Shown: piece by piece, positions 32,717 to 40,916 of the stretch
Position numbering within the stretch: position 1 is the stretch's first letter
How the letters are laid out: each line of letters opens with the position of its first letter
Source of the DNA: Deltaproteobacteria bacterium
Lineage (GTDB): Bacteria > Desulfobacterota_D > UBA1144 > Nemesobacterales > JAJCZQ01
NCBI GenBank assembly: GCA_029262335.1
Contig: JAJCZQ010000009.1
Coordinates: 58,539-122,538 of the forward strand
Length of the DNA: 64,000 bases
Direction: 5' to 3'
Notes under the pieces: generated by a model
What the model saw: only the letters and a program-made list of their open reading frames with translations
What the model was told of the DNA's origin: nothing
The model's database searches: none
Position numbers and translations under genes: made by a program

Positions 32717-32736
32717 ATTACTAAATATTTAGTGAT
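32717..32736. promoter_or_regulatory. Palindromic putative operator upstream of umuD
   Basis: ATTACTAAATATTTAGTGAT, 18/20 palindromic, 13 bp upstream of umuD start. Confidence 0.5.
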
Positions 32737-32772
32737 TGCAAGTGATTATGTGGAATATGTTAAGCTATTTCT

Positions 32773-33069
32773 ATGAAGGGCAAAAGCTATTATGTTTATA
32801 TTCTTACGAATAAAAACAATAATGTTTTATATACAGGTGTTACAAATGATTTACAGAGAAGGATCTACGAACATAAAAATAAAATAATTAGTGGATTTAC
32901 AGAAAAATATAATGTCAATAAATTGGTCTATTTTGAAGAAACTTCTGATATTGAGTCAGCTATCTTAAGGGAAAAGCAAATTAAGTCTGGTTCCAGGCAA
33001 AAGAAGGTTGATTTGATAAATAGTTGTAATGAGGAATGGGCTGATTTATCAAAAGACTGGTACGACTAG
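32773..33069 (+). CDS. GIY-YIG nuclease family protein, copy 2
   Basis: YYVYILTNKNNNVLYTGVTNDLQRRIYEHKN...ILREKQIKSGSRQKKVDLINSCNEEWADLSKDWYD. Confidence 0.93.
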   Translation: MKGKSYYVYILTNKNNNVLYTGVTNDLQRRIYEHKNKIISGFTEKYNVNKLVYFEETSDIESAILREKQIKSGSRQKKVDLINSCNEEWADLSKDWYD

Positions 33070-33072
33070 GCT

Positions 33073-33145
33073 GTCATTGCGAACGTATGTGAAGCAATCT
33101 CACGTATTATGGCAGGAGATCGCCGCGCCTTTGGCTCGCGATGAC
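33073..33145 (+). repeat. Interspersed repeat family B, copy 1
   Basis: GTCATTGCGAACGTATGTGAAGCAATCTCACG...GATCGCCGCGCCTTTGGCTCGCGATGAC. Confidence 0.9.
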
Positions 33146-33188
33146 ATAGGGAAGGATATTGATATCGAATAATTGGTACGACTAGGCT

Positions 33189-33261
33189 GTCATTGCGAAC
33201 GTACGTGAAGCAATCTCATGTATTAAGGCAGGTGATCGCCGCGCCTTTGGCTCGCGATGAC
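33189..33261 (+). repeat. Interspersed repeat family B, copy 2 (116-bp period from copy 1)
   Basis: GTCATTGCGAACGTACGTGAAGCAATCTCATG...GATCGCCGCGCCTTTGGCTCGCGATGAC. Confidence 0.9.
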
Positions 33262-33268
33262 ATTAAAG

Positions 33269-33637
33269 CTATAAACTATGCACCACATAAACCACAACGC
33301 CCCATACATCCGCTTCTTTTACCTTTTTTGATAAGGGGACTATGGTTAGTTCTTCATTAACTGTACTTATTATCATATTGCCATAAGTAGGGTCAGTGCT
33401 CCTGTCCACTATCAGCAGATCACCGTCGTGAATACCGGCGTAGTTAAGGGAATTGCCTTCCGCTATAACAAAGAAAGTGGCTTCCGGGTTTTTTATAAGC
33501 AGTTTGTTGAGGTCTACCTTTTCTTCTACATGACCGTCCCCAAAGGTGGGTGATCCGGCCCTTACCATTTCGGTAAAATATGGAAGGACTGTTCCCCTTA
33601 CATTTTCGAAAGAATATATATCTTTTATGTTGTTCAT
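33269..33637 (-). CDS. UmuD-like protein, predicted catalytically inactive
   Basis: VRAGSPTFGDGHVEEKVDLNKLLIKNPEATFFVIAEGNSLNYAGIHDGDLLIVDRS...ELTIVPLSKK; UmuD-like but TVKxL Lys position is Val. Confidence 0.85.
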   Translation of the reverse strand: MNNIKDIYSFENVRGTVLPYFTEMVRAGSPTFGDGHVEEKVDLNKLLIKNPEATFFVIAEGNSLNYAGIHDGDLLIVDRSTDPTYGNMIISTVNEELTIVPLSKKVKEADVWGVVVYVVHSL

Positions 33638-33667
33638 CCCTTGTGAGCCGCTCCCTTTTCAAACACC

Positions 33668-33683
33668 TGTAATAAATATTACA
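33668..33683. promoter_or_regulatory. Inverted repeat upstream of UmuD-like gene
   Basis: TGTAATA-AA-TATTACA, followed by CACTAAAT at 33682-33689. Confidence 0.4.
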
Positions 33684-33748
33684 CTAAATTTAAAACTCTC
33701 AATTAAAAAAATATATATTCTTCATGTAAGTTTATCTTCAATTTAACA

Positions 33749-34366
33749 ATGTCTGATTATAATACAAAAAAGATACTGATACTGTTTGCACATCCTGCCA
33801 TGCAGAAGTCCAGGGTGAATAAACATCTTATCGAACCACTAACCAATATAGATGGTGTGACCTTCCACGACCTCTACGACAGTTACCCGGATATGTATAT
33901 TGATATTGAGAGGGAAAAGAAACTCCTTGTTGAGTACGATATTATCATTTTTCACCACCCGTTTTACTGGTACAGCAGTCCGGCAATAATCAAGGAATGG
34001 CAGGATCTGGTACTTGAGTTTGGCTTTGCATACGGCCCCGGGGGCACAGCGCTTAAGGGCAAAAAGTTGATGAATGTTATATCCACCGGAGCAGGAAGGC
34101 ATGCCTACACGAGAGAAGGCCACAACAAATACAGTATCAGGGAATTCCTGAGGCCATTTGAACAAACTGCAAACCTCTGCCATATGCAGTACCTGCCGCC
34201 ATTTGTCCTTCACGATGCAATGAACATAAATGTAAATCTCGACCTTCACTTTTTTACGGAACTATTAAGGAATATGCTTACGCAGCTTATGAACAATAAG
34301 ATTGATTTTAAAGAGCTGGCGAGTTTTGAATATATGAACGACTATTTTATGGGACCGGAGAGCTAG
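33749..34366 (+). CDS. NAD(P)H oxidoreductase, KefF/KefG-like flavodoxin-fold
   Basis: KILILFAHPAMQKSRVNKHLIEPL, FHHPFYWYSSPAIIKEWQDLVLEFGFAYGPGGTALKGKKLM; upstream of KefC-like gene. Confidence 0.9.
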   Translation: MSDYNTKKILILFAHPAMQKSRVNKHLIEPLTNIDGVTFHDLYDSYPDMYIDIEREKKLLVEYDIIIFHHPFYWYSSPAIIKEWQDLVLEFGFAYGPGGTALKGKKLMNVISTGAGRHAYTREGHNKYSIREFLRPFEQTANLCHMQYLPPFVLHDAMNINVNLDLHFFTELLRNMLTQLMNNKIDFKELASFEYMNDYFMGPES

Positions 34367-34372
34367 CCTGAA

Positions 34373-36244
34373 ATGATAGACCATTTTCTATTCCAGGTTT
34401 TTATTTATCTTGTAGCGGCAGTAGTATCAGTGCCGATTGCCAAGAGGCTCGGACTTGGTTCGGTGCTCGGGTACCTGATTGCGGGTGTGATAATAGGACC
34501 GTTTGTTCTGAAGCTTGTGGGGCAGGACACCGAAGACGTTATGCATTTTGCCGAGTTTGGTGTTGTCCTTATGCTTTTTCTAATCGGGCTTGAACTTCGC
34601 CCGGCGCTTCTATGGCGGCTTAAAAAACAGATACTTGGTGTAGGAAGTTCACAGGTTGCGCTTACTACTGCAATAATATTTGCAATAGCTTATTTTGTAG
34701 GGCTTCAGTGGAAGGAATCACTTGCTATTGGCCTGATACTGGCACTTTCTTCAACAGCTATAGTCCTGCAGACATTAAGTGAAAAGGGGCTTCTTAAGAC
34801 GCAGGCAGGGAGGAACTCTTTTTCGGTACTGCTTTTCCAGGATATTTCGCTGATACCAATTTTGGCATTCCTTCCACTTCTCGCAATTGCTGCCGTAGAG
34901 TCACATTCAGGCGGAGGACACGATGGATATGGTACCAACTATGTGGAAAAACTTGAATCGTGGCAGCTTGTTCTCCTGATTCTTTTTATTGTTAGTTTTA
35001 TTATTGTTGGCGGAAGGTTCCTTTCCCGCCCGGTCTTTAAATTCATTGCGGGCACAAATCTAAGGGAGATATTCATAGCATTTGCACTGTTTCTTATTGT
35101 TGGAATTACGCTTGCAATGCAGTTTGTCGGGCTTTCTCCGGCGCTTGGCACTTTCCTCGCCGGTGTTGTACTTGCCGACAGTGAATACAGGCATGCAATA
35201 GAAACAGACATCGAACCCTTTAAGGGGCTTCTTCTCGGACTGTTTTTTATCTCAATCGGTGCAAGCATTAATTTTAATTTACTTTTTAATAATGCTGAAC
35301 TTATTGCCTTACTCTTATTTGGACTGATAGTTATAAAGTTCTTCGTACTGCTGTTTGTCGGCAAGATCTTTAAATTCAACAACTCTGAAAATTTCCTTTT
35401 CTCCTTTGCACTGGCACAGGGAGGGGAATTTGCATTTGTACTGTTTTCGTTTGCCTCACAAAACAATGTTGTTTCAGTAGAGAATACGCAGGTGCTTATT
35501 TTGGTTGTTGCACTCTCAATGCTTCTTACACCTCTTATGTTTATTATCAACGAGAAGTTTGTTCAAAAGAGTTTAAACAAGAAGGCAGATGATGACGAAG
35601 AAGTTGAAATTGAAGAAAACAATCCCGTAATAATTGCGGGGTTTGGAAGGTTTGGCCAGATAGTGGGGCGTTTTCTCCATGCCCATGAAATTGGTACTAC
35701 TGTGCTTGACCATGATGCAAGTCAGATAGATCTTGTAAGGCGTTTTGGATACAAAGTCTATTACGGCGACAGCTCAAGCCCCGACCTTTTAAGGGCCGCA
35801 GGAGCGGAGGAAGCAAAGCTTTTTGTAGTCGCAATTGATGATAAAGAAAAAGCCAATGAGACTGTAAAAACTATTAAGAAACATTTTCCACATCTCAAGA
35901 TTATGGCAAGGGCATTCGACAGATCACACACTTACGAACTGCTTCACGAAGGAGTAGATAATGTGAGGCGGGAGACTTTTGATTCGGCACTTCAGCTTGG
36001 CATTGATGCGTTGGTCAGCATGGGTTATCCAAAATACCAGGCAAGCAGAGACGCCCTGACTTTTAAACACCATGATGAACAGACCCTGAGTGAACTTGCA
36101 GAACACTGGGGCGATGAGAAGAAATACATTCTCCATTCAAATGAACGAAATAAGAACCTGCTCCAGATTCTAAGGGAAGATGAAAAAGGAATTGATGATT
36201 CTAATGACCATTCGTGGGAAAGACCTTTTGACCCTGAGGAATAG
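34373..36244 (+). CDS. Glutathione-regulated K+ efflux (KefB/KefC-type) CPA2 antiporter with RCK/TrkA-N domain
   Basis: LGSVLGYLIAGVIIGPF, LMLFLIGLEL, ALSSTAIVLQTLSEKG, PVIIAGFGRFGQIVGRFL. Confidence 0.93.
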   Translation: MIDHFLFQVFIYLVAAVVSVPIAKRLGLGSVLGYLIAGVIIGPFVLKLVGQDTEDVMHFAEFGVVLMLFLIGLELRPALLWRLKKQILGVGSSQVALTTAIIFAIAYFVGLQWKESLAIGLILALSSTAIVLQTLSEKGLLKTQAGRNSFSVLLFQDISLIPILAFLPLLAIAAVESHSGGGHDGYGTNYVEKLESWQLVLLILFIVSFIIVGGRFLSRPVFKFIAGTNLREIFIAFALFLIVGITLAMQFVGLSPALGTFLAGVVLADSEYRHAIETDIEPFKGLLLGLFFISIGASINFNLLFNNAELIALLLFGLIVIKFFVLLFVGKIFKFNNSENFLFSFALAQGGEFAFVLFSFASQNNVVSVENTQVLILVVALSMLLTPLMFIINEKFVQKSLNKKADDDEEVEIEENNPVIIAGFGRFGQIVGRFLHAHEIGTTVLDHDASQIDLVRRFGYKVYYGDSSSPDLLRAAGAEEAKLFVVAIDDKEKANETVKTIKKHFPHLKIMARAFDRSHTYELLHEGVDNVRRETFDSALQLGIDALVSMGYPKYQASRDALTFKHHDEQTLSELAEHWGDEKKYILHSNERNKNLLQILREDEKGIDDSNDHSWERPFDPEE

Positions 36245-36245
36245 G

Positions 36246-36488
36246 CTAGTGGATTGTGTTGTCTGGAATTAGTACCATTTCCCAGATTGAAAGCATAAGC
36301 TCGTCTTTTTCGGTCATTTCCAGTTCTTCACCGGAAATTTGAGACTGGCTGTATTTATAGGCAAACTGGTTTATATCTTCATAAGTAAACTCCAGCTGAT
36401 TGCCGGAATCATCAAATTTGATCTTAAACCCGTTTTCTGTCTGTGTTGCAGTGAAATTGTTGTTTCTTTCCATTTCTCTTTCTCTCAT
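36246..36488 (-). CDS. Hypothetical small protein
   Basis: ORF 80 aa in intergenic context, no recognisable family. Confidence 0.45.
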   Translation of the reverse strand: MREREMERNNNFTATQTENGFKIKFDDSGNQLEFTYEDINQFAYKYSQSQISGEELEMTEKDELMLSIWEMVLIPDNTIH

Positions 36489-36664
36489 AATTTACAAATT
36501 AAGCACTTTTTTTCATCAGTAAAGAGTAAATTTACTGAACTCTTTATAATTACTTTGATAATATTTATAACTTAAAGACTCGGAATTTGTTTCATTGTTA
36601 AAATTTACGAAGGGTGGTTTAAATAGGATTTATATAAGGCATACTAATATTCTGATTTATTTCA

Positions 36665-36738
36665 GGGCTGTTAGCTCAGCCTGGTAGAGCAGCTGACTCT
36701 TAATCAGTCGGTCATAGGTTCGAATCCTATACAGCCCA
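36665..36738 (+). tRNA. tRNA-Lys (CTT)
   Basis: Cloverleaf GGGCTGT...CTCTTAA anticodon loop...GGTTCGAATCC...ACAGCCC. Confidence 0.95.
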
Positions 36739-36747
36739 TTCAATATT

Positions 36748-37020
36748 TCACTTCTTGGATTCAGACGAACTGGCACCGTTTTTTTTATAGCTCGAACAGT
36801 AACCAGTTTCCATACTGCAACCTGTATCACCTTTCAGGAATTTGCCTTCAAGATTTTCGCATGGTCCGGCCTCAGTAGGATACCAACACCCGGGTTTTTC
36901 TCCTTCAAACTGGCAGCAGCCCATATCGGCGCTCATGTCCTGGGTCAAAGCAGGAATAGCTGTGGAAATGAAACTCAAAACAACCAGGCAGATAAGAAAT
37001 ATATTTATAGTACTTTTCAT
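36748..37020 (-). CDS. Small cysteine-rich secreted protein
   Basis: Signal peptide-like start then MGCCQFEGEKPGCWYPTEAGPCENLEGKFLKGDTGCSMETGYC. Confidence 0.7.
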   Translation of the reverse strand: MKSTINIFLICLVVLSFISTAIPALTQDMSADMGCCQFEGEKPGCWYPTEAGPCENLEGKFLKGDTGCSMETGYCSSYKKNGASSSESKK

Positions 37021-37129
37021 TTTTTTATTCCTCCCCTAATGCATATATCTCGATTCTAACACAGGTATATAATGCAATCAATGAATAAAAGAGTACGTAC
37101 GCCTTTTATCTTTCTGTATTACCAATCCA

Positions 37130-37166
37130 TTCGACAAGCTCATGACTCCACAAGTTGAGAATGACA
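37130..37166. repeat. Interspersed repeat family C, copy 1
   Basis: TTCGACAAGCTCATGACTCCACAAGTTGAGAATGACA, shared TTCGACAAGCTCA...GAATGACA. Confidence 0.55.
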
Positions 37167-37173
37167 CTATGCA

Positions 37174-37247
37174 TGTCATCGCGAGCCGTAGGCGTGGCGA
37201 TCCTTTGCCATAAATAACGGGATTGCTTCACGTTCGTTCGCAATGAC
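37174..37247 (-). repeat. Interspersed repeat family B, inverted copy
   Basis: GTCATCGCGAGCCGTAGGCGTGGCGATCC...GGGATTGCTTCACGTTCGTTCGCAATGAC, reverse orientation of 33073-33145. Confidence 0.85.
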
Positions 37248-37267
37248 AGCTCTGGCTTCCCAATTCT

Positions 37268-37303
37268 TTCGACAAGCTCAAGACATGGCTCATGGGAATG
37301 ACA
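37268..37303. repeat. Interspersed repeat family C, copy 2
   Basis: TTCGACAAGCTCAAGACATGGCTCATGGGAATGACA. Confidence 0.55.
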
Positions 37304-37373
37304 TTTAGAGAATTTGTAAATATGGGTTATTACATCTAAAATTAATTTTAAATTAACTTGTTTAGCATTATTT

Positions 37374-37402
37374 CTGGATTCCCAATCTAGTTGGGAATGA
37401 CA
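37374..37402 (-). repeat. Palindromic repeat family A, distant copy
   Basis: CTGGATTCCCAATCTAGTTGGGAATGACA, 1 mismatch (loop) from 32151-32179. Confidence 0.9.
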
Positions 37403-37412
37403 AATATATAAA

Positions 37413-37442
37413 AAAGCCCCTGATTTTGAGGTCAGGGGCTTT
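37413..37442. terminator. Rho-independent terminator
   Basis: AAAGCCCCTGA-ttttgagg-TCAGGGGCTTT, 11-bp stem, A/T tracts both sides. Confidence 0.85.
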
Positions 37443-37462
37443 GAAATTAATTTTAATATCTT

Positions 37463-38455
37463 TTATCCTTCGTTTTCTGTTGCTTGTCTATCCGGTGACC
37501 AGATGCCGTCCATACTTCCCCTCTGGTTTCCATTATTCAGGCCGATGTATCCGATAAATTCCCTTCCATCTTCGTCCATTCTAGAGATTCTGTCAAGGGT
37601 AACGACTCCATCACTTATTATATTTCCGGGGCATAAAAGTTCACCGCCTTTACTGTGAGGAATAGCGTTGTTTATACCGTATTCAAAATCAGCGACACTG
37701 GCTTCACCTACGGATGCAAGAAGGGATTCCTGAAGTGTACCTTCCTGGTTTATGCATGCATATATCACGTTTCTGCAAGAAAATATTACTTCGTTTTCAT
37801 TTAGGATATCTACATCAAAAAGCGCATTTATATCCAATACATCTGCTGCAAGAATTTCGCCCGTATCCATAAAATCAACCCTGAAGGCTAACCCTACAAC
37901 ATCTGAGAGTGTTACACCGCTTTCTGTATTAAAATTAAATGTATGTACTGCTCCAAATAAATCGAATGGCCCTGATGTAAATGGATTTACTGAATTTGTC
38001 CTGTATTCATAGCCGTTGTTGTCCAGGATCCTGAAGTTGCCTACTATCCTGTTTTCATCAGAAAATTCTCCGTCAACAGGATCAACACTTATTATACTTA
38101 CAAATCCATATGCTCCGTCCGGAAGGACCACGCCCGATGGATTACCGTCATTAGTTGTTATATCACGAAGGTTGTATACATGGGTATCATTACCTGTATA
38201 TGTATCAAAAAAATTGTTTTCATTACAATTATTACTGACATCAAATATCTGTACGTGTACTGTCCCCCCAAATGTTTCAATATTCGTAAGCTGTACAAAA
38301 CTTTCCCTGTCTCTTAGGTCAAAGAATGAGAAAAGTAAAAAGTTTTCACTTGAATCTGATTCACGCATATCAAAACCAGAGTAAGATGAAGGTACGAATA
38401 AGAAAAATGAAATAAGAATAAGCGCTGTCGCTTTAAATAGTCTGTTTATGTTCAT
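37463..38455 (-). CDS. Secreted protein of unknown function
   Basis: Signal peptide (ATALILISFFLFVPSSYSG), 330 aa, followed by terminator. Confidence 0.75.
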   Translation of the reverse strand: MNINRLFKATALILISFFLFVPSSYSGFDMRESDSSENFLLFSFFDLRDRESFVQLTNIETFGGTVHVQIFDVSNNCNENNFFDTYTGNDTHVYNLRDITTNDGNPSGVVLPDGAYGFVSIISVDPVDGEFSDENRIVGNFRILDNNGYEYRTNSVNPFTSGPFDLFGAVHTFNFNTESGVTLSDVVGLAFRVDFMDTGEILAADVLDINALFDVDILNENEVIFSCRNVIYACINQEGTLQESLLASVGEASVADFEYGINNAIPHSKGGELLCPGNIISDGVVTLDRISRMDEDGREFIGYIGLNNGNQRGSMDGIWSPDRQATENEG

Positions 38456-38579
38456 TCTGTCCTCCCGAGGGACTATATTTAGTTGGGCTAGTATATGTTA
38501 TTGATAAGTATTAAGCAATTATCCTATTAAGGTTAATGAAACCTTTTTTAAGAAACATTAGTATTTATTTATAGAGACA

Positions 38580-38978
38580 ATGAGTTACACTATTGAAAAA
38601 ATGATAAAAAGAATATCAATACTATTATTTCTTCTTGTATTTTCTGTTTCTGTATCCAGTGCAGTTGCGATGGACTGCTGCTGGAATATGGAAGAGACTG
38701 CCAAGGCATCGGAACACTCCATGCCAATGGATATGGAAGAAGACTGCCATAGTAGTGCTGAAACGGATAATACTTCTACCACATCTGACCAAAACTCTGA
38801 GAACACTACCGGGGACTGCTGCTACAACATGATGGAGTGCCAGGTACAGCTGTTTAAAACTGCAAACATATTTACAATGAATACCCAGGCTTTTGATATA
38901 AATTACGGAAATAAGACTGATAAATTTATTTCAAATACTACAGAACCGCTTAAACACCCCCCTAAAGTATTACTCTGA
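38580..38978 (+). CDS. Secreted Cys/His/Met-rich protein, putative metal binding
   Basis: Signal peptide then MDCCWNMEETAKASEHSMPMDMEEDCHSS...DCCYNMMECQ. Confidence 0.7.
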   Translation: MSYTIEKMIKRISILLFLLVFSVSVSSAVAMDCCWNMEETAKASEHSMPMDMEEDCHSSAETDNTSTTSDQNSENTTGDCCYNMMECQVQLFKTANIFTMNTQAFDINYGNKTDKFISNTTEPLKHPPKVLL

Positions 38979-39048
38979 TTTACCCTTACGCGGACTACTC
39001 CGCGGAATTCATACATATTTAAGTTTATTTAAAATTCAGAGGTGAATT

Positions 39049-39471
39049 ATGAGTAATTTTATTACGCTGTTTGCGGCGTTTGCACTGTTTGTTTCTATAG
39101 CGGCGCCTTCGTATGCACAACATGACGCACACAGTCATGACCATGAAAACATTGAAATAAAACCTGTCGATACCGGAAACGTGGAGGTTATGGACGGCGA
39201 AGCTGTAATTATTGTCCAGGGAATAGTCTGTTCATTCTGCTCCCAGGGCGTTAAGAAAAAACTTTCGAAACTACCTTTTATAGACGACACGAGGTATTCG
39301 AAAGGTGTAAAAGTAGAAATAGAAATACAGAGAGTAACCATTGCTATTAAACCGGACACTGAATTTGATATGGAACAGGTTTTTAAATCCATCAAATCAG
39401 GGGGTTATGAGCCTGTTGTTGCATATAATAAAGTGGCAGGCGACTTGGTTACTGTATATCCGGAGGGGTAG
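39049..39471 (+). CDS. Secreted heavy-metal-associated (HMA-like) domain protein
   Basis: Signal peptide, His-rich HDAHSHDHE, HMA-like GEAVIIVQGIVCSFCSQGVKKKLSKLP. Confidence 0.8.
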   Translation: MSNFITLFAAFALFVSIAAPSYAQHDAHSHDHENIEIKPVDTGNVEVMDGEAVIIVQGIVCSFCSQGVKKKLSKLPFIDDTRYSKGVKVEIEIQRVTIAIKPDTEFDMEQVFKSIKSGGYEPVVAYNKVAGDLVTVYPEG

Positions 39472-39475
39472 GGGA

Positions 39476-40348
39476 ATGAAATATATTCTGACTGCTCTTC
39501 TGATTTTATCTGCTATTCAGATAGAGAATGCAAATGCCGACCAGCCTGTAATGGATATGGCCCCCCGGTGGGAAAAGGGTTACGGCATCCAGATCAGGCA
39601 GGAGTACTATGGATCGTCAAAGCTGCTTGAGGGTAATAACAAAATTGACAACCCACTCGGGCTTGAACGTTTTGTGAGTAAAACATGGCTTGAAGGTGTT
39701 TATACTTTTAACCGTTCTGTACGTGCGACTTTTAAACTACCCTTTGTATATCAAAGGCGAATAAAGAACATAAACGGTACCGGGGTCCGGCAGGAAAACA
39801 GCGGTCTCGGTGATCTTATACTTGGTGTTCCGCTAAAACATTACCGCAACAAAGGCGCATATACAGATAATTTTGGGATTACACCTTCTATAAGGATACC
39901 TACGGGAGAAAGCTCGGGAGATTTTCCCATTTCAGACGGCAGCTGGGACTTCGGTCTTAGCCTCTCGCACAGCCTTGAAACGCCAAAGTACTATACCTCG
40001 GTTGAACTTGTATACTGGAAAAACACTACCGGCAAAAGAAATATGAAAGCCGGGGACGAATACGGGATTGATATTGATCTTGGTTATCACCCATACCACA
40101 GCGATATTACAAGCTCAGGGATATTCACGATGTGGAACTTTAATGCCCGTCATAATGGCGCTCCCAGTGAAGAGAACCTGACTACTTTTACCGGTGGGGA
40201 ACTTGTACGGACAGGGCCGATTCTTGTTTTGTACAGGGAGAACGTTATGTTCAGGGCAGAACTTCAGTACCCAATATATGAAGATGTGGACGGTATCTCG
40301 AATTCAAGGGGCCCCGAGGTTAATATCGGGATAGGAGTTGCTTTCTAG
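39476..40348 (+). CDS. Putative outer-membrane beta-barrel protein
   Basis: Signal peptide MKYILTALLILSAIQIENANA; alternating beta pattern, C-terminal aromatic (GIGVAF); start reassigned from 39341 to 39476. Confidence 0.7.
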   Translation: MKYILTALLILSAIQIENANADQPVMDMAPRWEKGYGIQIRQEYYGSSKLLEGNNKIDNPLGLERFVSKTWLEGVYTFNRSVRATFKLPFVYQRRIKNINGTGVRQENSGLGDLILGVPLKHYRNKGAYTDNFGITPSIRIPTGESSGDFPISDGSWDFGLSLSHSLETPKYYTSVELVYWKNTTGKRNMKAGDEYGIDIDLGYHPYHSDITSSGIFTMWNFNARHNGAPSEENLTTFTGGELVRTGPILVLYRENVMFRAELQYPIYEDVDGISNSRGPEVNIGIGVAF

Positions 40349-40357
40349 GAGATAACA

Positions 40358-40735
40358 ATGACAAAGGAAATAAAACCCAGGAACTGGGGATGGCTGATAC
40401 TGTTTGCTTCTACAAGCACTCTTTTGTGCTGTGCCCTTCCGATATTGTTTGTGATACTGGGAATGGGATCTGTAGTTGCATCAGTTGCTTCCAACGTACC
40501 GATTCTGATAACACTCAGTATGCACAAGGGATGGGTATTTGCCGTATCAGGGATACTTTTACTGGTTAGCGCCTGGCTTCTTTACCGGCCGGGTAGGTAC
40601 TGCCCGACTGACCCTGTTCTGGCTGAGCTATGTGAAAGATCTTATAAATGGAATTTACGGCTTTACTGGGTATCTGTTGTAATCTGGGCTATAGGGTTCT
40701 TTTTTGCGTTTATAGCTCAGTATCTATTCTTTTAG
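40358..40735 (+). CDS. MerT-like membrane metal transporter
   Basis: TSTLLCCALPILFVILGMGSVVASV with CC in first TM; second Cys pair CPTDPVLAELC. Confidence 0.7.
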   Translation: MTKEIKPRNWGWLILFASTSTLLCCALPILFVILGMGSVVASVASNVPILITLSMHKGWVFAVSGILLLVSAWLLYRPGRYCPTDPVLAELCERSYKWNLRLYWVSVVIWAIGFFFAFIAQYLFF

Positions 40736-40747
40736 TTTAGTAAAATT

Positions 40748-40791
40748 ATACACCACCTTAAATGTTATATGAGAATATTAAGGTGGTGTAT
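40748..40791. terminator. Strong inverted repeat / terminator after the metal gene set
   Basis: 14-bp perfect arms ATACACCACCTTAA / TTAAGGTGGTGTAT. Confidence 0.6.
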
Positions 40792-40916
40792 CTTATTCAG
40801 AACATTCAAGATATTAATTTTCAGCCCAATAAATTATTGACACTAAATCTACTATGTGGTAAATATAGACACCCAATATCCATAATATCTAAATAGATCG
40901 ACTTTAAAGAAGAACT

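Noticed and set aside
33058-33261. Candidate CRISPR (two near-identical units)
   Set aside because: Only two units with ~116-bp period and no spacer/repeat architecture or cas genes; better explained as duplication of a dispersed repeat.
34939-35550. 203-aa antisense ORF inside the KefC-like gene
   Set aside because: Overlaps a well-supported CDS, low-complexity composition.
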